Of a stretch of 64,000 nucleotides of DNA, positions 21,051-34,150 are shown one piece after another. The stretch covers positions 14,747,614-14,811,613 of the forward strand of contig OX388321.1 of assembly GCA_947579605.1 (NCBI GenBank). Direction: 5' to 3'. Source of the stretch: Athripsodes cinereus (Eukaryota > Arthropoda > Insecta > Trichoptera > Leptoceridae). The notes beneath the pieces were generated by a model that worked only from the letters and a program-made list of their open reading frames with translations, was not told the DNA's origin and did not search any database. Within the stretch, counting starts at the first letter, position 1. Each line of letters begins with the position of its first letter. The translations under genes were made by a program, and so were the position numbers.

Positions 21051-22517
21051 ATTTTTGAATTATCGTAAATTATTATAAAATTAATGAATTCAGTTTTTAC
21101 ATACCCTCAATTAATCTTGCTTCTACGTATATGTTTATTTGAATAATTTGATTTTTCTATCTATAAAATATCTGCTTTCTATTTCAGTTGATAATCCAAG
21201 AAACAATAATACTTAATTAAAAATTAGTTTTGAGAACTTTCCATGAAGCATAATGTATTTCATTACGAGTATTTATTTTAACTTATTATTTATTTCATAA
21301 ATAAAACAAACTTCGATAGATTCAACAAACATTTTAAGAAATTCTTTTAAAATGTTTCTTCCTTAAAATTCACAGAGTGGATGAAATTTTCTAAATTAAA
21401 TTTGGCAGTAATAATATCGAGTGAATTTTATTTCACTAAGTAATAATACAGTTACTTAAACTTTTCAAATTAACATCATTGTTATGTAATCCAGTCAATA
21501 ATACTAATTACTAGAATGATATTCCTAATTTGATTATTCTATCTCATTAAAATATAATTATTGTGCTGATGAATGATAAATCCCACAATTAATAACAGAA
21601 ATGAATAATTGACAATGGGAATAAAATAAAATGAAAATTCAAAGACTAAATCACTAAGGTATCTTACACAAAAATAATCTATTATCTAACTAGGGAATGT
21701 AAAGTATATATAAGGAAGAAAAAGATGAGAGCAATTTTTTATTTTAAGAAACAATAACTTTTAATTACGTATCTACTTTTGGTAAAATGTTAAATGTATG
21801 TAGTGGTAAAGTACAGTATGTTCATTCATTGTTAGGTGATTAAACAATTGAATAAAATGAATTATAGGCAATGTAAAGTAGAGAGAGCCGTTGAAGGGAG
21901 GGTAGGTAATAAATTAATTTGTTCGTCATGGTTGTCTCCCATTTGGAAATATCCCTTGTAGTTGTAACTTCCCAACCCTACATACAACACAACTGATAGT
22001 CTTCCTGTTTCATGTCTTCCTCTAGGCTTCCGACCCAAATCCGGCCTTGCTACTAATTCAATCACTCCACACGAAAACCTTGCCTACCTTAGATGAGTAA
22101 TCTACCTTCGGCTTTATTCAACATACATACATACACACTCTATATTATACTTTATTATTGCTCGTCTCAACACAAGCCAGAACTCGCCCCCGCCATACCT
22201 AATCTCTTAATGGATTTTGGTTAAGAGAAAGTTCAGGTCTAAACTTATTAACCTTTTTATATACATATTTTTACACTCAGGGTCTGGTCTAGTTATTTAG
22301 CAGCTTCGGGGAAAAATAATATTCGCCGCCTTTAACAATGACACCTTATAAGCTATGAGCATGTTATTCTAAATTTTCAATTTTTTTAAATCCTTTTTTA
22401 TGGGTCTGCAATAATTTACATGGCGTTAAAATGTCACAATATCCTCATTTTTGTTAAAATAAATAGGAAAGTGAAAATTGAAAGACCTATTTTAGGTCTT
22501 TTTGAAAAAAGTGTAAA
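21051..22517. other. non-coding; possible old retroposon at 21880-22140
   Basis: No gene seen. The segment 21880-22140 is more GC-rich. On the minus strand it appears to end in (catg/tatg)-type repeats, like a retroposon tail. Its identity is unknown. Confidence 0.4.
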
Positions 22518-22660
22518 TGTATTTTTTATTTATTTATTTATTCTTTTTGCACATCATCATTACATTACAGTATTAACAAAATAATACAATTTTTTAAAAA
22601 CTAGGACGATGTGCAGTGGCGAGATTATCACTATAAAGTAATTTCTTCCATCTAACCACG
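22518..22660 (-). repeat. LINE/SINE 3' tail fragment
   Basis: Minus strand: 'ggttagatggaagaaatta', 'gataatctcgccactgcaca', 'tgatgatgtgcaaaaagaat', then (taaa)n. It resembles the order seen at 11.7 kb and 35.8 kb. It is likely the 3' end of a non-LTR retrotransposon. Confidence 0.5.
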
Positions 22661-23559
22661 TACCTTGCATTCAAAACTTTTTCACAGGGTAAAGCAAATA
22701 TTTCACAATCGTTCGGTTTTGTTAGAATCTTTTCACGAAACCAGGGGTGAAAAATTAAGTGCCCCACATTTTTACAGCACCGGGCATTTGACCGACTCGC
22801 CCCCCCTAGATCAGGTCCTGTTTACACCCGATGTCTTTGACACATTTCAATGTTTTAAAGTTTTTAAAACCAGAAGGTAAAACAAAAGTTTTTCTCTCTC
22901 TCACACGCATGTTATCCACAATACGATCAATGCGAGAGTATTCAGGTAAAATATACCACCAGATCTGATTTTTTTTATGGCAAATGAAATAAAAGAAAAG
23001 AAATTTGTTTGTTTGCAAACTGTCCATACAAAAATATATTTTCTAAAAGATACCTATTAAAATTCTTTTGTATTGTATTCTCGGAAGGTTATCCAATTAT
23101 TTACAAGATTAAATTTTTAATTGGAGCTTGTTTCCACGAATAATTAAGGATAAACAGATTTTTCCACATAATTCACTTTCTGCTTGATTTAGAAATAATT
23201 TTATTAAAAGTATTATCTTAGTAATTTTCCTTGTTTCAACGTGGATCTTCTATTAATATCAGAAAAACTTATGACATTTGGTTTATGAAAACATAAAAAT
23301 TAAGATTTATAATCTATAGTAGAAAGAAACACTTGTTTCAATTTACCTACCTGATTATGGAATTTTACTACGTAAGCACCGACACAATTAACAAATTAAA
23401 ATTAAAAAGTTACCTCTATTTCAAATCCATATCATTAAATTATTTTTTTATAGTTGATTGTCATAAAATATAATTTATTCTATAAGTTATGTAGTCAGTT
23501 GGTTCTAAAAATCCATAAAATTAATTTAATAAATAAAAATTACCTAGGTATACTCATTC
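22661..23559. other. non-coding sequence
   Basis: No gene seen. Confidence 0.5.
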
Positions 23560-23567
23560 GAATAGAG

Positions 23568-23886
23568 CAGTGCTCCGGAACCTTTTCTCATTTACGGCAC
23601 ACCAAAATTCTTTCTTGAACTCCACGGCACACCAAATTCTTCCTAGAAATCCGCGGCACACCAAAAGCTCATATATATAGGTATTTAATTGATACACAAA
23701 TTTTATAAAAAAAAATTATATAATAATTATTTAATAAAAATTATATTATTCCATAAAATATTTTGAAAAATAATTTGTCATTGTGACAAATTGTGAAATT
23801 TCAAATACTCTGTATTTGACCGCGGCACACCTGTATTCGGCTCACGGGACACCAGTGTGCCGCGGCACACCGGTTGCGGAACACTG
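23568..23886. mobile_element. hAT MITE, perfect 8-bp target duplication
   Basis: The ends are CAGTGCTCCGGAACC and, inverted, CAGTGTTCCGCAACC. The duplication 'gaatagag' is exact at 23560-23567 and 23887-23894. The interior holds several 'cggcacacc' blocks as sub-terminal repeats. There is no transposase. CAGTG ends plus an 8-bp duplication are diagnostic of hAT. The nnnTAnnn target fits the Buster family. Confidence 0.92.
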
Positions 23887-23894
23887 GAATAGAG

Positions 23895-24363
23895 AGTATT
23901 TATTAAAAATACTTACTTTGATAGGTATACGTAAATAATCGTAGTACACAATAACCCAAATAAAATCTTACAAATCAACCTAAGATGTTTACAAACCAGC
24001 TTTTCATTGGCAAAATAATTCTATTTTCATGTAATGATTTAGTTCTTACAGAATTATCATGAAAATAAGATCAGATGGAATACCTATCGAGTTAAAAAAT
24101 ACCTATTATAAGCGGCAGACTCAAAGGTTAGCACAAATATGGAGAAAAAAAATTATATGCTTTACTAAACTTGTTCTCAATGGTTTTCTATTTCAGTTTT
24201 TCTTTCTTGAAACCTTTTAATATTTTGTCAACTGTTATAAGAGTTTTTTGACGAATAATCTTATAAATAATACAAATTCAATAAAGGCTAAAACGGACGA
24301 GCGCTGAAAATATTGAACATTGCAATATTTGATATTAAACCTAGTAAGATTTACTGAATTTAT
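23895..24363. other. non-coding sequence
   Basis: No gene seen. Confidence 0.5.
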
Positions 24364-24365
24364 CT

Positions 24366-24592
24366 GAAAGAGAGAATGTGAGAAAGCGTGGACGTCCAAG
24401 AACTACGTGGCTTAACCACGTGGATCAAATTCTCAAGGATGGTCGAGTGTTAAGTAAGAGGAATCGGCGTGCATGTATGAGAAACTGGATGAATGTAGAG
24501 GAAGCGAAAGAAGTATGTAAGGATAGAGCGACATGGCGTTCCGTTCTCTCTGCCTACCCCACCTGGGATACGGCGTGAGGGTATAGTATAGT
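24366..24592 (+). pseudogene. LINE RT C-terminal fragment, best-preserved copy
   Basis: The open frame ends MRKRGRPRTTWLNHVDQIL, KDGRVLSKRNRRACMRNW, then WRSVLSAYPTWDTA and TGA. The stop codon falls inside the terminal block 'ctaccccacctgggatacgg' followed by 'cgtgagggtatagtatagta'. This is the same LINE as at 12.5 kb and 1.7 kb. Only the last 230 bp are present, as in severe 5' truncation. Confidence 0.82.
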
Positions 24593-26640
24593 AATTTACT
24601 AATAATTATAATTAAACGTCAAATTAATCTTAAATCAGACTTGTGATCTCTAGGGTTTCCTAATACCTTACATCAAAGATATGCAAATAATACTAGAATC
24701 TTATCGCTTCTTAAGTGAACATGTGCGCGTATATATCTCCGTAACCCACCCACAGAATTATTTTGTTGTTCTATCTATGTAGGTACATAAACCGCCACAT
24801 TGGATGTTCTCTAAATAAGAACCTACATAAAGTTATAAGATATATACACACACACATATATATATATATATATACAACACCTGAAGTATTAAATTATTCA
24901 CGTAGACTTAAGATGACTCATCTGGTGATACTTGGGTTATTGAAATTAACATTCAATAATTGATGTTTTGGGACCATAAAGGAATAACATAGTATGGCAA
25001 ACTTCATGTACCTACTATAAATACTCTGACGGTGTACTTTGACAAGGTAGAAAATTTACTGAGAATACCTGTCTATATAGAGTATTGTATACATACAAAT
25101 AATATTTTCTCAATCTAAGTTCTAGCTTAGGTACATCACGTGTATGTGAGAAATTCGTGACATACAGGCAAAGATATGAATAAACATTATGTCTTCAACG
25201 AATTATATTTATAAAATGTTTTGTTATTGATAAAAGATAATTTGATTTTAGATTACTATTTTGCAAAGAAATCAGTAAAAGTAAAAGAAATATCAAAATA
25301 TCAGGTTGATTTAATGCAGTTCTTGATGGCAACAATACTAATGTAGGGTTTAATAACCAATTTCAACATTGCAATGTTAGACGTGCTTACACTGTCTACA
25401 AAAAATAATTAATTTAACATAAATAAAGTTGAATATATTGATCAGTTCGAATAAAATAAATTCCCGAGAGTTGAGGGTATTTATAGGTGCTTCAAATTCC
25501 CTAGACGCTAGAATTTATAATCCAATGTGCAACTGAAGTGAATGAAGAAGATATTTCTCTAAAAGAAGATAATCCGTGAAATAAATTTCCGAACGTTGGA
25601 AATGACCGAGAAATAATTTCTTTTAAAAGAAGTCTTAAAAGAAAAAAAGAAAAAGGTAGGAAGGTATATTTCAATTGGTTGTGAAATGAATTTGTTTGTT
25701 TTAAAATGAAATAAGGTTCGTTTAATGTATCTAAAAGGGAGGAAAAAAGTGAGAAGAGAAAAATGTTGTAAATTAAAAACAACTTTTTTGTATTCGTTTT
25801 ATTAGACGATTTTTAAGACAAAGGGTGCTAAAAGGATTTCCAACTGAACAAGTAATTGAATTTCTGAATAAAAACAAAAAATAAGAACAGATTAAGAAAC
25901 GTTTCGATTATTTGAGAAATTGAAAAAAGAATAAGATAATAATAATTTACTTGAATGGAAATTATACATTGCTATAGTTGAAAAGAATTATTTATTCATC
26001 TCTCAATTCAGATATTTTTCTATCGAGATAGGATATCTGTATCGTTTTTCTGTGACATTTCTTTCTCCTACTTTCTTAACTGTTATGTACTGAAATGATT
26101 ATATTCTGACACATTAATCATCCATTTCTTAGTAATTTCCCTTGATGTTTTAAATGAAGGCAGATTTGATATTTTCATTTTATTAAAATATCTATGTTGA
26201 ATATTTGTAATATACCTACTACAGCCAATCCAAACGAAGAAAAAATATGAAGAATATACTGCATAGAGTGAGAACGATGAAAACACTTGAAGCAAATTGA
26301 ATGTAAACACTTCAGTACGGTGCGGTATTTGTCCTTTTTTCAGGTATATATATATAGGTAGTTCACTTGTATGAGCACATAATGTAGGTTCATGTTTTTT
26401 TATACACAGAAAATATAATAAAAACTACACTGTTAGTACATGAAAATACATAGTTGGTATTCACAAATACATACGTAAATATTAGCAATATATTGTCAAC
26501 TTTTTATAGAGACTTGGACTCTTTGTCTAGAAAAAAGTGCAAAATATACAAATATCGGAGTATTTGAGATTTTTCACTTAAAAATTATGAATATAAACTT
26601 CCGCCTTTTTATTTCTATCATGCATTACTAAAATACTAAC
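24593..26640. other. non-coding with a dinucleotide repeat
   Basis: No gene seen. (AC)n and (AT)n repeats lie near 24845-24873. The 93-codon minus frame at 25501 shows no domain. Confidence 0.5.
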
Positions 26641-26880
26641 TTGGTTGGCTACAACACCAGGCACCTGGGACTGCTCATCGTTATCGCAGAGGGTAGGACC
26701 GAAGGCACAAATGGCAGAGGCCGACCAAGAGACGCTTATATAGACCAAGCGAAGAGGGACATGAACTGTGGCTCATACGTAGAGCTGAAGAGACTTGCTG
26801 AGATAGGGAGGAATGGAGAAGAAAATCCAAACTCATTGCAGAACAATCCAATGGATTGTAACTCATTATATACTAAAATA
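26641..26880 (+). pseudogene. LINE RT C-terminal fragment (second family)
   Basis: It encodes GYNTRHLGLLIVIAEG, GTNGRGRPRDAYIDQ, RDMNCGSYVELKRLAE. These are close to the 53.6-kb fragment, but decay is visible after 'RLAE'. It ends in a short TA-rich stretch ('actcattatatac'). It is a 5'-truncated, inactive copy. Confidence 0.8.
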
Positions 26881-28030
26881 AGGAAAAAAACTTCTATACC
26901 TACTAGTACAAAAAAGTTATGTAAACTAATGTAAAATTTTACATCTTGAAATTAACAGACATTAAAAAACTTCATTAAAGAGAAATGTGAATAAAACAGA
27001 ATATTTGTTATTTAAATTCTCAAGAAAAGAAAATATTTATATTAATGTACTTCTTTCGTAAAAACTCAAGTAGGCACCTAGTTCTTATTCGTATCCGGAT
27101 CTTTTTTTATTACTAAACGCGAACACAAAACCTAGTAGGTATGTACGAGTAGTAATTTTTATGTCTTTCGACATTTGATAGAATGTACTATCAATAAAAA
27201 GTTTATGTTTGAAACTTAAGTTATATTGAGACAATATTGTAGTAAGGAATGTAATGGAATTATTAGAAAACACTCCCGTTTTTTTTCTCTAAATCTATCT
27301 ATCAAAAGTTACAAGTCATTCGCACAATGACGTTTCTGTTACTGAAAAATACGTTTTTTCTTTATTTCAGACTTGGGGGAAAATAACTCAAATCTCATCA
27401 CGATTTTGGAAGTATTTTAATTTTTTATTACAAATTTAAAATTATTAAGTGTAGTTTTGTATTTCAACTATTAATTTAAAACAATATGTAATACATAAAA
27501 TGTATGGTTTATAATTGTGTAATCAATTGATTTTGTTTTTAGGATGTTATGCTTACATGCTGAGTAACTCTTAATGTTTTCTCATATATTTGAATTTTAT
27601 GACGATCTCAAGATTTTCTAAAATTATTAGAGTTGATTCCTTAAAATAATTCAAGTTTTGAACATTATTGATAAATACCTATCTACTATCGCTTTTCAGG
27701 TATATATATAAGTAATTGTGAAAATAGGTAACACAGTAAATATATAATTTGGTTTATCCTTGCATTCTTTATAAGAAAATTGAAGGGAATAAATATGAAA
27801 AAAATTAATACAGGCACGTGAAAAAAACTCAACACAAAAGAAATATTGTAAAAAAGTAAAATTAAGACATAATTAAAAGTTTGAAAGATGTTTTCCTTCT
27901 TGTTTACAATTGTTATTTTCTTGAGTTTAAAATACAACCTTCTTTAGATTTTTTATTTATGAATTTGATAGGTACATTATTAAATGAAAATAATAAAGAG
28001 CATTATAAACTATACGACAATTTATATCTA
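26881..28030. other. non-coding sequence
   Basis: No gene seen. Confidence 0.5.
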
Positions 28031-28034
28031 AAAC

Positions 28035-28072
28035 TCACTGCTGAGGCACGCCACCTATCCTGAATGTCTTAA
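28035..28072 (+). repeat. internal fragment of LINE-tailed SINE (family 3)
   Basis: The 'gctgaggcacgccacctatc' and 'ctgaatgtctt' blocks match the middle of the SINE at 62.5 kb. Confidence 0.5.
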
Positions 28073-28227
28073 TTATACAATCACATACAATTAGTTTTCT
28101 GGCACCAGATGTTGTAGATCCATTCTCTTTATATTTACGACTGTACAATTTTTTTTTAAAGTTGTATCTGAGTTTTTGTTATAAATCCAAATACTTACAA
28201 CCTTATCAACTTTTCAAAAGGTAGATA

Positions 28228-28312
28228 GTAGTTTGTCGGCACCTGAGATTGAATCACGGACCCTCTGTTCACGAGGACGAGACTCTACCTCCAGGCTTCG
28301 GACAAACTATTT
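28228..28312 (-). repeat. tRNA-headed SINE family 2, head fragment
   Basis: The minus strand shares 'gaagcctg', 'aggtagagtctcg' and 'caggtgc' with the copy at 41.49 kb. The B box is degenerate (GATTCAATCTC). No body is seen. Confidence 0.6.
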
Positions 28313-28418
28313 AACGATGATATTTGATAATTGTAACGTGCAATGCACATTATATGACTAATCCAAGCGCCCGCATAATAATGACCTGAAGACAATGAAA
28401 ACAAATAAATAAATTAAA

Positions 28419-28450
28419 ACCCCATAGGTGAGATATGCCGTGATGGAATA
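28419..28450 (+). repeat. 3' tail of LINE-tailed SINE (family 3)
   Basis: Only 'ccccataggtgagatatgcc' and 'gtgatggaatag' remain. It marks the terminal block of the family. Confidence 0.5.
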
Positions 28451-28572
28451 GAATCTGTTATTGTAGTCATTTTATATAGCTGGTAGTCTCTTCTTCCTGT
28501 TATAAGTGTACTCGTATTGCTTAGTGTGAGAGTGTTATTATGGGCTAGTTTTAAACCTAGATTCTTTTTTTT

Positions 28573-28632
28573 AACTACTACTACTTTACTATCACGGCAT
28601 ATTCCACAAGTCGTCCCTCTTCTGACTAACTG
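28573..28632 (-). repeat. LINE-tailed SINE (family 3), 3' part
   Basis: Minus strand: 'acttgtggaatatgccgtga', then a (TAG)n tail. It joins sequence that looks unrelated at 28633. Confidence 0.6.
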
Positions 28633-28970
28633 CCGTATCTGATATTTTTGGCGAAATCGAGTTATGATTACCAATGTGTATTTATATGTGTCCTGCATGT
28701 CCTCACTGAAGATCAAATCTGTAACCATTACCGTTATCCTGGAACAGCTTTCTGATTTTTTATCGTATTTACGAATCACTCTAAATAAAATCTGTTGTCG
28801 TATCTACAAATTCCTCAAAATTTCATCACAAAAATGATTCTGAGATATATAAGTAATGTAATATATTTACACTGTATCATATAGGTAACTAGGAAAGACG
28901 AAAATATGCGCGACAAAACACTAAAAACGCTCTTCTGAACAATTTACATTTTAGCAAATACGACTGTTAG

Positions 28971-29185
28971 TCAGAAGAGGGACGAAGTGAGATAGTTAAC
29001 AGACCAATTGCATGTGTCAAACATGCAAGCTGTCGTCTCCGTGCTAACAAAAAATATACATTCAGGATGAGTGTCAGACCTCATCGCTGAATTTAAGATG
29101 TAAAATATCATTATTTTTCGATTCACTAACCTTTTACAACATACTCGAAAACCAACCAAAGAGAGTGGGAGACTTATTCCTTACC
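28971..29185 (-). repeat. LINE-tailed SINE (family 3), nearly full-length
   Basis: The minus strand begins at 'gtctcccactctctttgg', continues through 'ttttacatcttaaattcagc' and 'catgcaattggtctgttaac', and lacks the last terminal block. The 62-codon frame across it parallels one in the 62.5-kb copy because the repeat is conserved, not because it codes for protein. Confidence 0.7.
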
Positions 29186-30140
29186 GAATATAAAACCATT
29201 TTTAAAAGAACTATGTTTGGGTTTATTAGAACTTTGTAAAAAGTAGGTATTGATTTTCAACGAGATTCTTTGTTTAATTTATTTTCCCATACGTTCAAAT
29301 GAACATTTCGAAAAAAATTAAGGTAAAAATTCGTAGAAGCCTCTTAACTTTGATATTTGTTCATTGTTCAGCCGTAAAAGATTTTCGCCTATCTCAAATT
29401 TACTAAACAAGTTTTTGTTGTTGAATTGTTCTGAGAGGGAACATTGTATATTTGGTGACTGTGAGAATAGAAAGAGAGAGAGAGAGAGAGAACATCAATA
29501 ATAAAAAAGTTTTACCGAGATAAAAACAAATTTATAAAAGTTTTGACAAGTCGCAAGTAGTATTAGTACGTGAGAGTGCAATCGTTTGAACAAAATATCT
29601 TAAAACACAGAGAAATGACTTCTTATTTTTCTCCTGGAGAATATTGACGCACGTAAAACTTCCTAGATTGTTATCTCTTATTCTTTAAACTTGGTATTGA
29701 TCCATTGTAGCTCTACTAACGTTAGCTTGCTGCTGTATAACCCCACTGTGATATCTCTACGTATGAAACATTAAAGACTGCATCACATACCGACTATAGG
29801 AAGAAAATTTTACATCGTGTTACAAAAAAAATATCTAGAAGACAATAATGCTTAGATAATGATAAATCTTGATTGTTTGAAAATCTTATAAGCTTTTACT
29901 CCTTAATATGTACCTACAACGTGTCAGTGCCCTTTCAGTGACTGTTGTTCGATAAAGGTATTTGTATATTGTAAATCTTGTTTGGCATGTAATATCACGA
30001 ATTTACGTTTAAAATTAATAGGTATTATCATTGTTAACGAAGTTGTAAATATTTTATTAAGGGGAAGTGATTCAACTGCCGCTAAAAACAAAGAAGACTT
30101 TTCCAACCTGTGCACCTACGAAATTTTTTGAGAAAAACTG
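29186..30140. other. non-coding with a (GA)n microsatellite
   Basis: No gene seen. (GA)n lies near 29468-29490. Confidence 0.5.
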
Positions 30141-30141
30141 T

Positions 30142-30364
30142 CGGCCGGTGTGGCGTGGAGGTAACGCCCTTGCTTTTGAGTCACGAGGTCTCGGGTTCGA
30201 ATCCCGGCCAGGGCAAAGTGAAGAATGATCTTTTTCAAATTGTCCTGGGTCTGGGTATTACATGTACATGTCTTTAGTGCATTGTATATATGTGCATCGT
30301 CGTGTTAGTACCCATAATACAAGATTAACATCCTAATTTGGGACTAGCTCAATCTGTGTGAACT
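30142..30364 (+). repeat. tRNA-headed SINE family 1, full-length, best boxes
   Basis: The head carries an A box (TGGCGTGGAGG) and a perfect B box (GGTTCGAATCC) about 50 bp apart. The body matches 15.4 kb through 'gactagctcaatctgtgtga'. The acceptor stem is not tRNA-like, so it is a SINE rather than a tRNA gene. Confidence 0.85.
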
Positions 30365-30879
30365 GTCTATTCATGTTATGTTAATTATATGCATATATTT
30401 TATCAATGGACTAAGGTTTACTAGGATATGCTTAATAATATTCTATATTCCAATGGTTGTCAAAAGAAAAAAATCGTGAATGATGTTTGTATAAACGACA
30501 ACAGGAAATATCTTGTATTGTGTGTAAAGCTTCCAAGTTCTTCGATTTCGTTACAATTGTGGCGCTGGCTGTAGCATTCGAGGGTGAACACGTCGGCCAT
30601 TCATTGAACCCAAAAATTTATGGAAATGAGCATTCACGTAATAGAAAACGATACAGATTTTTCCACTGCACTGAACATTTCAGAGATAAAAATACACTAT
30701 AGGTAAGTGCATTATGTAAGATACCATAGTTGCAAAGGTAGAAATTATATTATTATTCACGTACCTTCTAGCTTTGAACATGGGTTCGTTCAGGAAATTA
30801 TTATCAAGTTGATAAAATAAGAAATTTCCTATATTTTCCTACTTAAAATTTTAGATCTATACCACTACTATAATTTCTT
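30365..30879. other. non-coding sequence
   Basis: No gene recognised; the 71-codon frame at 30487 has no known motif. Confidence 0.45.
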
Positions 30880-30975
30880 TATCTATACCATCACGATGTC
30901 TTCCACAAGTGAGGTAGCAAGTAGACTAACTATATATTATATTATAATAAACATGCAGCTTGTCTTATTTGTGGT
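30880..30975 (-). repeat. LINE-tailed SINE (family 3), fragment
   Basis: The minus strand retains 'acttgtggaagacatcgtga' and 'tggtatag' with the upstream 'caagctgcatgtt' block. It is decayed. Confidence 0.55.
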
Positions 30976-31122
30976 AGTGAACCTAAATGCATGTGCATTA
31001 TTTATAATTATTTTTTGATAACTAGAAAATATAATAAATAATATTAGTAATTAAATTGCAAGGAAAAAACGTTAAAGTAATGCAAGTTAAAAGAGAACGC
31101 GTTTATTTTGCAGTAACTATAG

Positions 31123-31613
31123 GGGCGTTCACATTTGTTCACTTTCAGTGATCACTCTGGATGATCCTCCAAGATGAACAGGCGTTTCATCAATAGTGAT
31201 CATTAGCGATGATGGAGGAAAGAGATTACCACTCGTCATAATTTTGATGCAAGGTTCTTTCACTGAAACGACCATAAACAAGTTTTATCTTATTATTTGT
31301 TTTATTCTCTATGAATTTATATTGAATTTCTGAAATGAAAAATTATTATGCAGTCGAGAGCCATATTTATTTATTTTAAGTGTAATTCTTCATTTTTGAA
31401 TTTGTTTAATTATTTTCGTACGGAAAAACGTCAAACTACATACAACATGACTGTGAGTGTTGACATGGCAGTGAAAGCATAGGATGAACAATTGTGAACA
31501 GACGTGTTCACTTTCGATGAACATCCAGAGTGAAGCAATGTGAATGCTACTTATTCTTGTAAGTTTATCAAGAGCAGACACATAAATCTACTCTTGATCT
31601 GATGTGAACGGAG
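31123..31613. mobile_element. possible decayed MITE with GTTCACA-type inverted ends
   Basis: The left end 'ggggcgttcacatttgttca' and 'ctctggatgatc' recur inversely near 31510-31550 ('atccagagtg', 'aatgtgaatgc') and again near 31603-31613 ('gatgtgaacg'). GGGGCGTTCACA-like ends recall PIF/Harbinger or ISL2EU elements. The exact end and target duplication could not be fixed. Confidence 0.4.
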
Positions 31614-34069
31614 TAAAATATTTATGTAGGGACTCTCATGAACTGTGAGTGAAGCAAGGAGAGTATTTATAGATTTAATTAAGATTGACTGTTTCCAACT
31701 AGAAACAATGCATCTACATGTCAATAGCTTTCGAGAAAATGTCAAGCAAACTAATCAATTCGTGGTAAAAGGAAAACAAATACAAATGCCTTTATTTACG
31801 TTATAGAAAAACGTCAATGTTGCGTATTATACGTAAACAAAGATGGATAAACGAGTGAAATAAAGATATGTTTTCAACGATGCTTACAGTTTTTCAATTT
31901 ACTGTGAAAGCATTTCAGTATGTCAATTATGTATTATTTGATTTTCTACAGTTATTGTGAGATTATTGAAATATATATCTTAATGACAAATCTAATATAT
32001 GATATGTCCGAGTTCGTCTACATATTCTATATTTGTTATACTAAGAAGTAACTAGGAAACCATTTCCACTCACATAAACTTAGGTGCATTGAACCTGTTT
32101 CTGATTGAACAAAATTGTATGTTTTTAAATCATTTAGATACAAAGTGCTATGTTCTTTTTAAACCATAATACAAAATAAAAGATGATGACAAGAATACTG
32201 GAAAAATTGTGAAGTTATCCATATCACTCTAGGCATATTAAATGGTTTCGACATTCGAGTGGGTAATATAAATTTTAATCTCTTTGCAGATTGCGGACCA
32301 TAAACTTCATTGATGGCTTAAGATGGTTTAAGCACGAGCTTTGCTCAAATTTGAGGGAATCGATGGATTTTTTTACTTTAAATTCATAAAGAAATGGTAG
32401 TTAATATAAAATCTTCTTATTCCAATTAAAAAATATTTGATTTTGAAAAAAGAGCTAATTAACTAAAAGTAAAAATAGAGCAAATTAATAATAAATAGAA
32501 ATAACTCAAGGCGAACTTACAATATTAGCTTAAAGAATCTGAAGAAATCTGTTTTACTAAGCAGTTATTTTAAATTGTAACAAGTTGGCATGTTCGAAAT
32601 ATACTTTAACAATAATAATTATAGATCTTGTTCAAAATAATTTATCAGTTATTCATCAAGAAACTTCAGAGAACAATCTTAAATCGGATTAAATGGTCGT
32701 ATGCCTTGGGAATCTCTCAGGATAACTTAAGGTCATATACTAATATTAGATATAAAGATACCACATGTAAGGTAGTGAATAAAACAATACATAATAATAT
32801 GATGAGTAAATTTCATATAGAGATAAACTTATGTATTTATAGAATATTATAAATTTACACAAGTAACCTGACTTACATAATAATGAAGGGTTAAACTATT
32901 TCCTATTTTATTTGCATTGGCAAAATATTATATATTTTTTTCAGTTCGAAAGAATCTGAATTTCTCGAATGTATTTTAATAAATAAACTGGTATTAATAA
33001 CAATTTGGTTTCAAGAAAAAATATTTAATGCATCATCACAGATCTAAAATACATATTACACTCTTGTATTTTAAAAGAAAATGAAAACATATGCGAAATG
33101 AAATACAACCATAATAAAATGTTGTTACAAAATTGAAAGGATATTTTTGTTGAGTTTGGTGATAGTATAATGAGAAAAAAGTATTTTGGTAGTATAAGAG
33201 AATTTTCGTTCATTCAATTAACACTATGCTATCCGGCAAAAAGTTCACTCTACCGAAATACATACATGGACACTAAACAAAGCCAATAGTAAAAAGTAAA
33301 CAGTTTAAAAAGATATGACTGAGATTTTCAACTTAAATAAACGAAAGAAATGCCAATTCCACAATGTTATACACATTCACGTTTTTCAATAATTAATAAT
33401 ATTGAGATACCCGTACGACAGTGGAATACATCTAACTATGAAAGTAATAATATATGTATTGTATAAATGTATTTAGAGTATTCCTGGGCACGAAAAGTAA
33501 ATCATATCTTATTACTGTTATTGTATGTAACCATGTATACTCCTCCACAATGAGGAATCATTGGATTTGTAGTACAATAGGCAAGATTAAGGTTTGTTCT
33601 CGTAAATATTATAGGCCAAAGTCTGCGGTTTGAACCAAGAATAAACGCGATCAACATCACTTGTTACAGAGACGAATTCGATCCGACATAAATAATAATC
33701 CATAAATACTAGAAATATAGAAACTGAAGTTATAATTTAATATTTTACAATTACAAAACAATTGTCTCCGATAACTCGTGCATAGATTGGAAGAACAGAA
33801 AAAATATAAAAAAAAATATAGGTATTTATTCAATCGGGTTTATAGATATCAAATATTCATCTCACAGTAGGTGATCAGAAACTTAATGCACCGCTTAAGG
33901 CCGCACGGTGCCGGCGACCTGTCCACGCAACCACGGCCCCTCCACATGTATAAATGTTATTAATTCAAACATTTTCATAGAAAGCAACATTGTAGGTACT
34001 TGTGTCGTAAAGTTAGATTAGGTGAGCAGAGCAAATCGAACATAATATGTAATTTTTTTATTACTAAAT
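31614..34069. other. long non-coding stretch
   Basis: No gene seen. A GC-richer patch at 33885-33945 ('gccgcacggtgccggcgacc') is unexplained. Confidence 0.45.
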
Positions 34070-34150
34070 GCATTCAAATGAAATACAATCAATTAAAGAG
34101 GGTGAGTTTATTGCGGAGGCGTGATTTCTTCCAACTAACCCAAATTTCTT
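34070..34150 (-). repeat. LINE 3'-UTR fragment
   Basis: The minus strand shows 'gttagttggaagaaatcac' and 'aataaactcaccctcttta', matching the copies at 1.4 and 35.8 kb. Confidence 0.5.

Noticed and set aside
15444..30215. Functional tRNA genes at 15.4, 30.1, 8.7 or 41.5 kb.
   Set aside because: The A and B boxes are good, but acceptor stems do not pair and SINE bodies follow at three loci; they are SINE heads or relics.
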